DNA of 32,031 nt from Candidatus Latescibacterota bacterium (GTDB taxonomy: Bacteria; Latescibacterota; UBA2968; UBA8231): NCBI GenBank assembly GCA_009691525.1, contig SICG01000035.1, forward strand, positions 1 to 32,031, written 5' to 3'. Numbering within the stretch: position 1 is the first letter of the stretch; each line of letters opens with the position of its first letter. The notes under the pieces were generated by a model, which saw only the letters and a program-made list of their open reading frames with translations, was not told the DNA's origin and did not search any database. This document shows, piece after piece, positions 7,110-14,999 of the stretch. Position numbers and translations under genes: made by a program.

Positions 7110-7987
7110 CTAGCCGAACACCGAGAAGTAATGGGGAAAAAAGCGCTCGGGGCCCACCCGCAGCGCCACCTCGTGGCACAGGGCCACCTGAGGCCCGGGC
7201 ACCCAGCGGGTGAGGCCGGAGACCCGCTCGCCGGACAGTTCGATATGCACCTGGCCCGGGGTAAAGCTGCAGATCTGCTCGTCAAAGAGGATGGTTGCCG
7301 CCAGCGGATCGTGGAAGGTGATGGTGTGGTTGTTGCCGAACCAGACCTCGGCGAAGTCGAGCACCGGTTGGAGAGGGGCGATCTGGAATTTTTCCCGGAC
7401 CTGGGCGGTTTCCAGCTGTACCTGCATGGTCACGTCGAGCCCGATGGAGCGGTGGCGGGTCACCGGGGCGCGGTACACCATGGCGGTGGCGTGGGGATCG
7501 CAGCCGGCGTTCCACTCCACCAGCGGAGCGCGGCGCTGGGCAAAGACCCCGCACATCAACACCAGCCCCTTGAGCAGGCGGGGGATCTCCGCATCGGCGG
7601 CGAAGAGCAAAGCTACATTGGTGAGTGGGCCGATGGCCAGCAGGGTGATTTCGCCTGGGTTGGCGCGGATGGTCTGGCACAGGAATTCGATGGCCTGGCC
7701 CTTCGGGAACTGGCTTTGGTGCTTCCAGCGGATCAGGGCCTGGGCCTGGGGCACCTGGGGCTGGCGCTGGGGCCCCACAGGGGTGCCTCGGCGCCGGGGA
7801 AGATGGGGATGTCCATGCCGGCGTGTCGACACAGGGCGCTGGCCAGCCGGGCCCGTTCCTCCACCTGGCCGCTGACAGTAGTGATGGCCAATAACTGGCA
7901 GCGGGGCTGGGCCAGCAAGTAGGCCAGGCAAAGGGCGTCGTCGATGTCGGAGCCGATATCGGTATCGAGGAGGATTTTTTCGCTCAT
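7110..7987 (-). pseudogene. Inosine-uridine preferring nucleoside hydrolase, one frameshift
   Basis: Hydrolyses the N-glycosidic bond of ribonucleosides, giving base plus ribose. From ATG 7987 the protein begins with the calcium-binding Asp cluster [20 protein letters not shown], then ITTVSG and [14 protein letters not shown]. That frame then becomes nonsense. The rest continues in another frame from [16 protein letters not shown] through LLAIGPLTNVALLF, EWNAGCDPHAT and TFHDPLAATILFDE (His-Asp motif) to the stop at 7110. The break lies in GGGGCCCC at about 7769-7776; one added base restores a roughly 292-residue protein of normal length with all active-site segments. Because nothing else is damaged, a consensus error is the likelier cause, but recent inactivation is possible. 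It is the first gene of a minus-strand group with the acetyltransferase and phosphodiesterase. Confidence 0.85.
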
Positions 7988-8041
7988 AGAGCGAGCAATT
8001 TACCGCCCGGGCGCGCCCTTGTCAAGCAGGAACTTGATTCA

Positions 8042-8227
8042 TTAGTCTCCTGCTGAATACCAGTTCAACACTCGTAAGGCGCGCAGGGTGTTCCACCAGT
8101 TCGGCCGGCCCTCGGTGGCGACCCGCGCACGCTCGGCCGCGACCTCGTCCGCAGGTGCACCGATCAGGTCCCGCATCACCTGCCAGCGGATCGAAGGGTC
8201 AGAATCAAGTAGCCACCGTATGACCAA
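8042..8227 (-). pseudogene. Squalene-cyclase-like (prenyltransferase-fold) remnant
   Basis: A 61-codon frame (first usable codon TTG 8227) resembling the ends of a bacterial squalene-cyclase-like/terpenoid-toroid protein. The first 40 residues, with RWLLDSDPSIRWQVMRDL and AAERARVATEG, look like that family's N-terminus. The last 20, WWNTLRALRVLNWYSAGD, look like its C-terminal region. The roughly 200 or more residues normally between them are missing, so this appears to be an in-frame internal deletion. There is no clear ribosome binding site. The 187 bp from 8228 to the MerR stop show no gene and no clear signal. The family assignment is from memory of the motif pattern and is moderate at best. 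Confidence 0.5.
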
Positions 8228-8414
8228 TCTCTGTAGCTTCGGGGCTTGCCCTTAGGGTGGATTGGTCGCCATTTGCTGGTGCTCCTTACGTTGGTTAAAA
8301 GACGCTGTTGGTAGCCAACGCGTAAGTCGACCGCAGAATGCAACCAAGCTTCCGCGGTCTCATTCCGTTCCGACCACGGTTGCCAGTATACCTCCCTCCA
8401 GGACGCGGAAGGCC

Positions 8415-8798
8415 TCAGGGATTGGCTTTTCGGTGCCTGAACTGGTTTTTGTGGGTCTCCCGGTAGTGGTCGATCTTGCGGCTAATCACCCCCAGGTGCT
8501 GGCGCAACCCCCCGATTTTCTGCTCGATGGAGGCCTGGTGCGCTTCGAGGAGGTGTAGGCGCTCCAGGACCGTGGAGCTGTCCTGCTGCGCTATCTCCAC
8601 ATAACGCCTGATATCGGCGATGGGCATGCCGGCGGTGCGCAGATGGGTCACGAAGAGGATGCGGTACACATCGTCATCGGTGTAGTCGCGGTGCCCGTTG
8701 GGTGCTCGGGCAATGGGGGTGACCAGGCCGGTCTGCTCGTAGTAGCGCAGGGTGTGGATGCTCAGGCCGGTTTTTGCTGAGACCTGCTGGATTTTCAT
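8415..8798 (-). CDS. MerR family transcriptional regulator
   Basis: A 127-residue DNA-binding regulator. The N-terminal winged helix-turn-helix is canonical: MKIQQVSAKTGLSIHTLRYYEQTGLV, then NGHRDYTDDDVYRILFVTHLRTAGMPIADIRRYVE. A dimerisation coiled coil follows (residues about 77-115, TVLERLHLLEAHQASIEQKI). The C-terminus lacks the metal-binding Cys residues of MerR, ZntR or CueR and is short, as in the YfmP/AdhR-like group that often regulates an adjacent aldo/keto reductase or alcohol dehydrogenase. The ATG at 8798 is chosen because the family start is MKI-x-x-VS; longer frames add unrelated sequence. It lies 100 bp downstream of the aldo/keto reductase on the same strand. The intervening DNA has TTGACA at 8897-8902 (minus strand) and a GTAC-N6-GTAC element about 20 bp on, which might be its own promoter/operator; this is weak. 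Confidence 0.9.
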   Translation of the reverse strand: MKIQQVSAKTGLSIHTLRYYEQTGLVTPIARAPNGHRDYTDDDVYRILFVTHLRTAGMPIADIRRYVEIAQQDSSTVLERLHLLEAHQASIEQKIGGLRQHLGVISRKIDHYRETHKNQFRHRKANP

Positions 8799-8898
8799 CG
8801 CAGCAACTACCTCCTCGGACTCACTGATGCATCGCTTCGAATAACCGGTCGACATTCGGCGTGGTGTACCCGACTGTACTCTCAAGGCATTGGGCTTG

Positions 8899-9888
8899 TC
8901 AATGCGGGGCGCGCCCGAGGAGTCCGTCGATCTGTCCAAGTTGCCCCTGGGTCAGGGGGCCAAACTCCATGGCGCTGATATTCTCCTCGACCTGAGCCAT
9001 GGTCCGAAAGCCGGGTATGGGAATGGTGCGCGGGCTGCGGGCCCAGATCCAGGCCAGCGCGCCCTGGACGAGTGTCCGACCTCCGCTGGTCAGGGCCTCC
9101 CGAAGCGCACCAGATTTTTGGATAAAGTTCAAGATTCGATCCCGATGCGTGGCGCGGAAGTCGTGTTTGGCGAGCGCGGTGTCGAGGTTCTCAATGGTAT
9201 ACTTGCCGCTGAGGAAACCCCTGGCCAGCGGTCCCCGGGCGATACTGGCCTGATCGTATTCATCGCAGACCGCCAGTACCGCCGGCGCGTCGTCGATCAC
9301 ATTGAAATTGTGCTGGACCGCGGCGCAGTGTTCACCTTGGGCGAATAGGCGGGCCCGTTCGGGATCGTCGGTGCTCCAACCGTAGCAGCGGACTTTGCCT
9401 TCGGCCACCAGTTGCTCCAGTAGGTCGCGCACCGCGAGGGCCCGGGGGGAGGGGAAAGTCGAGCAGGTGGAACTGATAGAGGTCGATATAATCGGTATTC
9501 AACCGGCGCAGGCTGGCTTCACATTCGCGGCGCAGGTTCCTCACCACCTCGTCGAGGGTGGGATAGAATCCAAACCAGCGGCGCTCCTCATCGACCTGCT
9601 TGCCGAACTTGGTGGCGATGACCACCTCGTCCCGCCGGCCAGCGAAGGCGCGGCCCAGCAGCTCTTCGCTGTGCCCGGCCCCGTAGGCAGCAGCGGTGTC
9701 GAAGAAATTGAACCCCTGATCCACCGCCAGGTGCAGGGTCCGGATCGTCTCCTCATCGCCGACCTCGCCGAGGAAGAAGGTATGGTCCTCCCCGGTTTCG
9801 CCCCTGGTCATAGAACCGCCCATGGGCATACACCCCAGGCCTAGGGGGCTGACTTCAATACCGCTCTTTCCCAGCTTTTTCTCAACAC
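8899..9888 (-). pseudogene. Aldo/keto reductase, apparently frameshifted twice
   Basis: NAD(P)H-dependent oxidoreductase of the aldo/keto reductase family, YdhF-like in layout. The first in-frame piece carries LGKSGIEVSPLGLG, FFDTAAAYGAGHSEELLG (catalytic Asp and Tyr), VIATKFGK (Lys) and NTDYIDLYQFHLLD (His). The second piece, in another frame, carries EGKVRCYGWSTDD, QHNFNVID, ARGPLARGFLSGKY and TIPIPGFRTMAQVEEN (NADP-binding end). The frames meet near the G6 run at 9444-9449, where removing one base joins them. No start codon exists in the first frame upstream of the ATG in MPMGG. Adding one A to the A5 run (9876-9880) opens a GTG start at 9888 with GGAG 8 nt before it, giving MLRKKLGKSGIEVSP. 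All catalytic residues survive, so sequencing error is likely. It sits upstream of a MerR regulator of the type that often controls such genes. Confidence 0.8.
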
Positions 9889-10104
9889 GAGGCAGACTCC
9901 TGCTGCAAAAGGTCTGTACCTAAGCTGCCGCGATATCGGTGCGAGCTTGCCCTTGCGGGGGTAATGAGAAGATTACATCAGCCTGGAACAGTTCGAGGCG
10001 TACCGCGCCGATGCGGAAACTGGCCGGGCTGGCTGCTCTCCGCCAGAGGGCCATCGCCCGCACCGAGTTGCTGATTGACTGCAAGGGCGAGTCCTACTGT
10101 TGAA
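9889..10104. other. Intergenic stretch with a possible decayed coding fragment
   Basis: A non-genic 216 bp between RraA and the aldo/keto reductase. On the plus strand, about 9970-10100, one frame gives DYISLEQFEAYRADAE and the adjacent frame gives LAGLAALRQRAIARTELLID ending in a TGA at about 10100. Together they read like one short protein tail broken by a frameshift, with no start or ribosome binding site. I cannot assign a family. Nothing else is visible. Confidence 0.25.
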
Positions 10105-10743
10105 TCACAAAATCCCATACTTATCGAAAACTTCGCGCGGGGAGTGGCCGGCGGCCAGTTCGTCGCGCACGGTGTTTTCGCCCTCCAGCTTCTCCATCGA
10201 CTTGCGGAAGACCTCGTCCTTGAGGGCTGCCGGGATCACCGCCACCCCGTCGACATCGACCAACACGAAGTCGCCCGGCTGCACCAGCACCCCGCCGCAG
10301 CGCACCGGCACGTTGACGGCTTTGGCCACACAGCGGCCCGCCGAATCGAGCGGAGAATAGCCCCGGCAACAGCAGCCAAAGCCCATCTGGTCCATCTGGC
10401 GGATGTCGCGCACCATCCCGTCGGTGACCACGGACTTTACCCCGCGTGCGGCGGCGGCGGTGGAGAGCAATTCCCCCCAGATCCCCGAGCGCAACTCCCC
10501 GTTGGTGGCCAGCACCACCACCTCGCCGCCCTTCATCTGGTCGTAGGCGGCAAAGATCTGGCCGTAGGGATCGGCCAGGTGCTCACTGGTGGCGTAGGCG
10601 TCGAGGGTGAGGGCCGGCCCGGCAAACCAAGTGTCCCCACGGCTGGGACGCACTTCGGGGATCATGGCTTGGTCGCGGTGGCCCAGTTGGTCCATGATAT
10701 CGCAGACCAGGGCGGTGTATACGGGTTTCCATTCTTCGTGCAT
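10105..10743 (-). CDS. RraA-family aldolase-like protein (HMG/CHA aldolase type)
   Basis: A 212-residue member of the RraA/4-hydroxy-4-methyl-2-oxoglutarate aldolase family. True aldolases of this family keep a D/E-X20-R-D metal and substrate motif. Here E91 in GIWGELLSTAAA is followed after exactly 20 residues by R112-D113 in TDGMVRDIRQM, so pyruvate-releasing retro-aldol (or oxaloacetate decarboxylase) activity is more likely than the RNase E inhibitor role. Other family features are CDIMDQLGHRDQ at the N-terminus and QPGDFVLVDVDGVAVIP near 165. It is the last gene of the FAH-MFS-MFS-PhyH-RraA operon, 10 nt downstream of PhyH. That placement suggests it cleaves the final intermediate of a ring-derived or branched acid to pyruvate, which is inference. 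ATG 10743 begins right at the expected N-terminus. Confidence 0.85.
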   Translation of the reverse strand: MHEEWKPVYTALVCDIMDQLGHRDQAMIPEVRPSRGDTWFAGPALTLDAYATSEHLADPYGQIFAAYDQMKGGEVVVLATNGELRSGIWGELLSTAAAARGVKSVVTDGMVRDIRQMDQMGFGCCCRGYSPLDSAGRCVAKAVNVPVRCGGVLVQPGDFVLVDVDGVAVIPAALKDEVFRKSMEKLEGENTVRDELAAGHSPREVFDKYGIL

Positions 10744-10753
10744 GAGGGTCTCC

Positions 10754-11542
10754 TCAGACAGGGTGGTACACGCGCGGCAGCAGCAGTTTACCCCGGCGTG
10801 TCAGGGGCAGGCCGGCAAAGGCGCAGCGGTTGTTCCACTGGTCGATGGCCGCAGCGCTCTTGTATTCGTTGATGATGGCGTGGCGGCCCCGCGGGGTATA
10901 GTTGTGGCCGGCCCGGTGTACCGTCAGCACGTGGATGACGATGACGTCGCCGATCTCGGCTTTGGCCACCACACCTTCGCTGGCAGGGACCAGCTCATCG
11001 TCGATGGTGTATTTGTCCTTGGTGGGCCATTCCCCCCGCAAATGGGAACCGGGCAGCACCTCGGTGGCCCCGGCCTCGAAATCGGTGGGGTCCAGATAGG
11101 TGAGGGCCGCGGCTAGGTCGGGCCGGCTGTGACGCTCGTAGGGCCAGTCCTGGTGCCAGCCCTGGGTGTTGACGAAGCCGGGAGGTTTGTTGCGCACCTT
11201 GCCGTTGTGGAAGTCGAGGTCCGGACCCAGGAGGTCGGCCACCACCGAGACGATGCGCGGCTCGGTGAACTGATCGAACCAATAGTCGTTGGCCTGGGTC
11301 TGGTCCATCATGCCCGCCACGTTCTTGGGGTTGAAGGGGTCGGGCTGGTATCCGGCAGGGGCTTCCATGAAGGCGTAGCTCATGTTCTTGGGCCGGCCCT
11401 CGGTGTCGCACACCAGTTCGTGGAACTGCCGGCGCATCTGGTCCATCTCGGTGGCCGAGTAGAAGCCCTTGAGGTGGAGATACCCGTTGTCGTCGAAGAG
11501 CTGTTTCTGGTCGGGGGACAGGATCAGCAGTGGATTGGCCAT
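10754..11542 (-). CDS. Phytanoyl-CoA dioxygenase (PhyH) family protein
   Basis: Fe(II)/2-oxoglutarate oxygenase of 262 residues. Iron ligands are H130 and D132 in TQGWHQDWPYE and H209 in LTVHRAGHN, with R220 in RGRHAIINEY as the likely 2-oxoglutarate anchor. The N-terminus LSPDQKQLFDDNGYLHLKGF and GATEVLPGSHLRGEW near 158 are typical of the family. The ATG at 11542 shares a base with the preceding MFS transporter stop (TGATG), so translation is probably coupled; longer frames upstream are readings across the transporter. The neighbours (two transporters, FAH hydrolase, RraA aldolase) suggest it oxidises the imported compound before hydrolysis and aldol cleavage. The substrate is unknown. It is distinct in sequence from the PhyH proteins at 4415 and 19068. 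Confidence 0.88.
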   Translation of the reverse strand: MANPLLILSPDQKQLFDDNGYLHLKGFYSATEMDQMRRQFHELVCDTEGRPKNMSYAFMEAPAGYQPDPFNPKNVAGMMDQTQANDYWFDQFTEPRIVSVVADLLGPDLDFHNGKVRNKPPGFVNTQGWHQDWPYERHSRPDLAAALTYLDPTDFEAGATEVLPGSHLRGEWPTKDKYTIDDELVPASEGVVAKAEIGDVIVIHVLTVHRAGHNYTPRGRHAIINEYKSAAAIDQWNNRCAFAGLPLTRRGKLLLPRVYHPV

Positions 11543-12681
11543 CAGGTCTGACTCCTTGTTTTTCCGGGCAAGAGCAGGGAAAGGGCCGCCGTCAGCAGCG
11601 GCAGGAAGCAGAGGTACTCCAGGGTGCGGGCCACGCCGATCTGGTCGGCCAGGTGGCCGACGAAGGGCAGGGAAAGGCTGGCCAGGCCCCAACTGAAACC
11701 CAGGGGTAGACTGGAGGCCAGCCCCGAACTCTGGGGCGCCAACTCCTGGGCCATGGCCACCAGGATCGAGTTGGAGGACAGGAGCAGGCCCCCGCCCAGC
11801 ACTAACATCAGATAACTGGACCAGCCCTCGGTGTAGAGGAAGGCGTAGAGGAAGGGCACGCAGAGCACCAGCGAAGTCCACACCAGGGCGCGGGGGTTGA
11901 AGCGATCGGCCAGGTATCCGGCCACCAGGCCGCCCACCACTCCGGCCATGTTGTAGATGCCCAGGGGGATGCTGCCGGCCACCAGGGACAACCCGCGTTC
12001 TTTGCCCAGCACGGTGAGGTAGAAACCGAAACCCAGGCCGGTGATGGAGCGCAGGATGACCACCACCGTGATCACCAGCAGTGGAAAACCCTGGCCGTTG
12101 AGGCTTTCGCGCAGGGAGAGGGCTCGCTGTTTGATATGGGGGTTGTCGAGAGGGGAGAGCTTGAGCAAGAGCAGCACCACGGCCACGCCGGGCAGGGACG
12201 CCAGGACCAGGCTCTCCAGGCCGAAGCGGTCGACGCAGTAGGGCACCCACAGCGGGGTGAGGCCCAACCCCAGGGTGCCGCCAAAGATGAAGAGGGCCAA
12301 GCCAAAGGAGCGCCGCTCGCCGCTCAACTCGCCGGCCAGGGAGAAGGACTGGGGATGGAAGGCGGCCACCCCCATGCCGCCCACGGCCAGAATGGCCACC
12401 AACGACAGATAAGTGGGGGCCAGGCCCAAGAGCGGGTTGAAGAGGGCGCACAAGAGCAGGCCAAAGACCACCAGGTGACGCCGCCGCATGCGGTCGGCCC
12501 ACAGACCCATCAGCGGTTGGCTCAGGTTGCACAGGGAGACGATGGTGCCCAGCAGTCCGGCAAAGGCCAGGTTCAGGTGCAGGCGCTCGTTGATCAGGGG
12601 CAGGATGGGGGCGAGCAGGGTGGCGTAGGTGTCCACCAGGAAATGGGCCAAGGTCACCAGCAGCAGGGGGGTCTTCAGCAT
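11542..12681 (-). CDS. MFS transporter (fosmidomycin-resistance-like)
   Basis: A 379-residue inner-membrane permease of the major facilitator superfamily with about 12 hydrophobic segments. It begins LLLVTLAHFLVDTYATLLAPILPLI, close to the Fsr (fosmidomycin resistance) pattern, followed by SLCNLSQPLMGLWADRMRRR (the loop 2-3 motif, G-x-x-x-D-R form). FHPQSFSLAGELSGERRSFG near residue 110 is another Fsr-group hallmark. The second half repeats the fold (YLADRFNPRALVW, then FVGHLADQIG). Despite the Fsr resemblance, the operon context with FAH, PhyH and RraA enzymes argues for solute uptake or efflux in a catabolic pathway rather than drug resistance; this is inference. It starts 49 bp after the other MFS gene, with a hairpin in the gap, and overlaps the PhyH start by TGATG. 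Confidence 0.88.
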   Translation of the reverse strand: MLKTPLLLVTLAHFLVDTYATLLAPILPLINERLHLNLAFAGLLGTIVSLCNLSQPLMGLWADRMRRRHLVVFGLLLCALFNPLLGLAPTYLSLVAILAVGGMGVAAFHPQSFSLAGELSGERRSFGLALFIFGGTLGLGLTPLWVPYCVDRFGLESLVLASLPGVAVVLLLLKLSPLDNPHIKQRALSLRESLNGQGFPLLVITVVVILRSITGLGFGFYLTVLGKERGLSLVAGSIPLGIYNMAGVVGGLVAGYLADRFNPRALVWTSLVLCVPFLYAFLYTEGWSSYLMLVLGGGLLLSSNSILVAMAQELAPQSSGLASSLPLGFSWGLASLSLPFVGHLADQIGVARTLEYLCFLPLLTAALSLLLPGKTRSQT

Positions 12682-12689
12682 AGGCAGTA

Positions 12690-12713
12690 GGGGCAGCCCT
12701 CTGTGGCTGCCCC
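12690..12713. terminator. Intercistronic hairpin between the two MFS genes
   Basis: GGGGCAGCC (12690-12698) and GGCTGCCCC (12705-12713) form a perfect 9-bp stem with a 6-nt loop in the 49-bp gap between the two MFS genes. No T run follows on the minus strand, so it is not a clear terminator. It ends 8 nt before the downstream ATG and could mask that ribosome binding site, act as an RNA-processing or stability element, or attenuate. Confidence 0.45.
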
Positions 12714-12730
12714 TTTGAGAGATCGTAAAG

Positions 12731-13933
12731 TCACTGTTCCTTCCGGTCCAGCCGCCGGCACAAGAGCCAGGCGCAGAAGGTACCCCCGGCGGCCAGCAGG
12801 GCGCCGCCCAGAAAGGGCAGCCCCGGGTCGATTTCGACCAGGGTCCCGCCCAGGAGGCTGCCGGCGACCATAGCCGTGCTCCACACCAGATGGAGCAGTC
12901 CCACCAGCCGGCTCTTCTCCTGGGGGCCGGCCACCTCGTTGATCAGCGAGGGCACCAGCGTCGAGATGGCCCAGGCCGTGGCCGTCAGCCCGGTGCCAAA
13001 AACAAAGAGCGCCGGCAGGGATTCCCAGTACAGGCCCACCCCGAGGCCGCAGAGGGCGTAGCCAGCCCCGCAGATCAGCAGGGGCCAGAGTCGGCCATAG
13101 CGGTCGCGCAGCACCCCGATGAGCAACTGGCCCGCTGCAGCCACTGCCAGGGACACCGAGGCGTAGTAGGCCGGCATGGATTCGCTGTGGCTCACCCGGT
13201 AGACCAGCAGGGGCAAGAGCAGGGTGGCCATGCCCCAGAAGGAATTGATGAAGAGGCGCAGCCCGATCAACAGGCGCACGGTGTTCTGGCGCAAGAGGGG
13301 CAGGTACACGGCGCGCAGGGCCAGTCCCTCCTGGGAGCGGGCTGCGGTGGTGGAGGGCAGCAGCCAGAGGGCCAGGAGACAGACCCCGGCCATGCCGGCG
13401 CTCATCAGGGTGCCCAGTTGCTGGTAAGACCAAGTTTCTTTGAGCACCCCGGTGATCAGGCTGCCCAGGGCATTGCCCAGATTGCCGCTGAGGAAATAGA
13501 AGGCCCCGCCCATGCCCAACTGGCCGGCCCGAACCGAGCTGATCAGGTAGCTCTGGCCGGCAGTGGTCCAGGGGCCGGTGGTGAAGCCGATGAGGAAGAC
13601 CAGCAGGAAGAGAGCCCAGGGGCTGGAACTGTGGAAGACGAAGCCGTTGAGAATACCGCCGGCCAGGCCCACCATCAGGGTGCGCTTGAGGCCCAAAAGA
13701 TCGCAGAGCCGGCCGCCCACCAGCGCCGAAAAACCGCCCAGCATCAGCATCAGCGCGCGAAGATTGGCGGTGAAGAGCGGCATCCTTCCCAGGTCGGCCT
13801 CGACATAGACCGGGAAAAGGGCCATGAAGGGGGCGGAGAGGAAGCCGCTCAGCAGGCAGACCAGGCAGAGGGCGATGAAAGCCCGATTCCATGCGGTCGA
13901 CTCGCCCTCCCCTTGGGCGGCGGCTAAACTCAC
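12731..13933 (-). CDS. MFS transporter
   Basis: A 400-residue inner-membrane permease of the major facilitator superfamily with about 12 hydrophobic segments. The loop 2-3 motif reads ALVGGRLCDLLGLKRTLMVG (G-x-L-x-D-x-x-G-x-K/R-R) near residue 70 and recurs in weaker form in the second half (LIGVLRDRYGRLWPLL near 255). FTTGPWTTAGQSYLI near 120 is a motif-C-like segment. The start is GTG 13933, which overlaps the FAH-family stop as GTGA, so the two genes are translationally coupled. It is not closely similar to the next MFS gene, so the operon has two different permeases, perhaps for two related solutes or one for uptake and one for export. The substrate cannot be inferred from sequence alone. 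Confidence 0.88.
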   Translation of the reverse strand: MSLAAAQGEGESTAWNRAFIALCLVCLLSGFLSAPFMALFPVYVEADLGRMPLFTANLRALMLMLGGFSALVGGRLCDLLGLKRTLMVGLAGGILNGFVFHSSSPWALFLLVFLIGFTTGPWTTAGQSYLISSVRAGQLGMGGAFYFLSGNLGNALGSLITGVLKETWSYQQLGTLMSAGMAGVCLLALWLLPSTTAARSQEGLALRAVYLPLLRQNTVRLLIGLRLFINSFWGMATLLLPLLVYRVSHSESMPAYYASVSLAVAAAGQLLIGVLRDRYGRLWPLLICGAGYALCGLGVGLYWESLPALFVFGTGLTATAWAISTLVPSLINEVAGPQEKSRLVGLLHLVWSTAMVAGSLLGGTLVEIDPGLPFLGGALLAAGGTFCAWLLCRRLDRKEQ

Positions 13934-14904
13934 TTTCTGCTGGCCGCCACCTTGTTGCGCAGCACGCCGATGCGCGAGATCTCAATCTCCACCCGGTCTC
14001 CCGGCTTGAGAAATTCGCCGGTGGTGGCGCCCACCCCGGCGATGGTGCCGGTGCTGATCAGGTCCCCCGGCTCCAGGGTGATGATAGCCGAGATGTATTC
14101 GATGATATCAGCCACCGAATAGAGCATCTGGGCGGTGCTGTTGTGCTGCCGGCGCTGGCCGTTGACGTAGGTGCTGATCTCCAGCGCCTGGGGGTTGGGG
14201 ATCTCGTCGGCGGTGAGGATCCAGGGGCCGTGTGGGGCAAAGGTGTCGAGCCACTTGCCGTTGAGCCAGTCGAACCACAAATCGCGGTCGCGGTTTTCGC
14301 TGCGGGGTTTGATGACCAGTTTGCGCTCGGACACGTCGTTCATCACCGTGTACCCGGCCACGTGTTTGAGGGCTTCGGCGGCCTTGATTCCCTTGGCGCG
14401 GCGGCCCATGACCACCGCCAGTTCCCCCTCCCAGTCGATGGCGCGGGCCACCGGCGGGATGAGGATGGCCTCGTCGGGGGCGATGACGGTGGTGCTGGGC
14501 GGTTTCATGAAGATGCGCGGGGTTTCCCGGTCCTGGGCCTGCATCTTGCCGCCGCCCTCTTCGATGTGCTCCTGATAGTTGCCGGCCAGGCAGAAGATCT
14601 TGCGCGGGCAGGGGACCGGGGCCCGCAGCCGGACCTGACTGATGGGGTGACTGAGCTTGCCATCGGCCTTGGACTGGTCGCCCAGGCGCTCCACCGCCAG
14701 GCCCACGGCCTTGCGGGTGGCGATCAGCCCCTTGGGGCCGGCTTCCAGCAGGGTGAGCATGTCGGTGAAGAAGGGGTGGGCCTTGCGTTTCTCTTTTCGG
14801 GCCAGGGCGTGATCGGCGGCGGCCAGATCCACGACAATACGATCTCCGGCAACCACGGCGCCGATGAAGGATTCCTTGTGCCGGGTATAGCTCACCAGTT
14901 TCAT
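13930..14904 (-). CDS. Fumarylacetoacetate hydrolase (FAH) family protein
   Basis: A 324-residue enzyme of the FAH superfamily, which hydrolyse, decarboxylate or hydrate 2-keto acids and ring-derived acids. Core motifs: PRKIFCLAGNYQEHIEE near residue 107 (family CVGLNY-type segment), RIFMKPPSTTVIAPDE near 135, RAIDWEGELAVVMGRRAKGI near 157 (E-x-E metal ligands), AGYTVMNDVSERK near 187 (Asp ligand), FAPHGPWILTADEIPNPQAL near 225 and ITLEPGDLISTGTIAGVG near 280. The ATG at 14904 has GAGG 7 nt upstream and matches the family start MKLVSY; a frame to 14925 is less likely. It is the first gene of a five-gene minus-strand operon ending in RraA and overlaps the next gene by GTGA. A role in opening or hydrating an acid before aldol cleavage is inferred. 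Confidence 0.9.
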   Translation of the reverse strand: MKLVSYTRHKESFIGAVVAGDRIVVDLAAADHALARKEKRKAHPFFTDMLTLLEAGPKGLIATRKAVGLAVERLGDQSKADGKLSHPISQVRLRAPVPCPRKIFCLAGNYQEHIEEGGGKMQAQDRETPRIFMKPPSTTVIAPDEAILIPPVARAIDWEGELAVVMGRRAKGIKAAEALKHVAGYTVMNDVSERKLVIKPRSENRDRDLWFDWLNGKWLDTFAPHGPWILTADEIPNPQALEISTYVNGQRRQHNSTAQMLYSVADIIEYISAIITLEPGDLISTGTIAGVGATTGEFLKPGDRVEIEISRIGVLRNKVAASRK

Positions 14905-14925
14905 TGCAGGGCCTCCTCGGGACAA

Positions 14926-14946
14926 CTCGCTGGCTCAAACAGCGAG
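14926..14946. promoter_or_regulatory. Inverted repeat in the divergent FAH / acetyltransferase promoter region
   Basis: CTCGCTG (14926-14932) and CAGCGAG (14940-14946) are perfect 7-bp arms around a 7-nt centre in the 95-bp gap between divergent genes. It begins 22 bp from the FAH start, so it could be an operator or a 5'-leader hairpin for the catabolic operon. A TAAGAT at 14979-14984 could be a plus-strand -10, without a good -35. Confidence 0.35.
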
Positions 14947-14999
14947 ACGGTCGTATATTCGCAAAAACCTCCGATCTCTAAGATAGGGCGCAGACCTCC

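Noticed and set aside
8874..8902. Strong MerR-type promoter upstream of the MerR gene
   Set aside because: TTGACA is present, overlapping the aldo/keto reductase stop, but no -10 lies at 17-20 nt, so I do not list it as a feature.
10754..12532. Continuous 592-codon minus-strand frame
   Set aside because: Only the last 262 codons (PhyH) carry family motifs; the first 330 are an out-of-frame reading of the MFS gene and are Arg/Pro/Gly-rich.
11542..12681. Antibiotic (fosmidomycin) resistance function for the MFS gene
   Set aside because: Sequence resembles Fsr, but the operon is catabolic; I keep the family name only and not the drug role.
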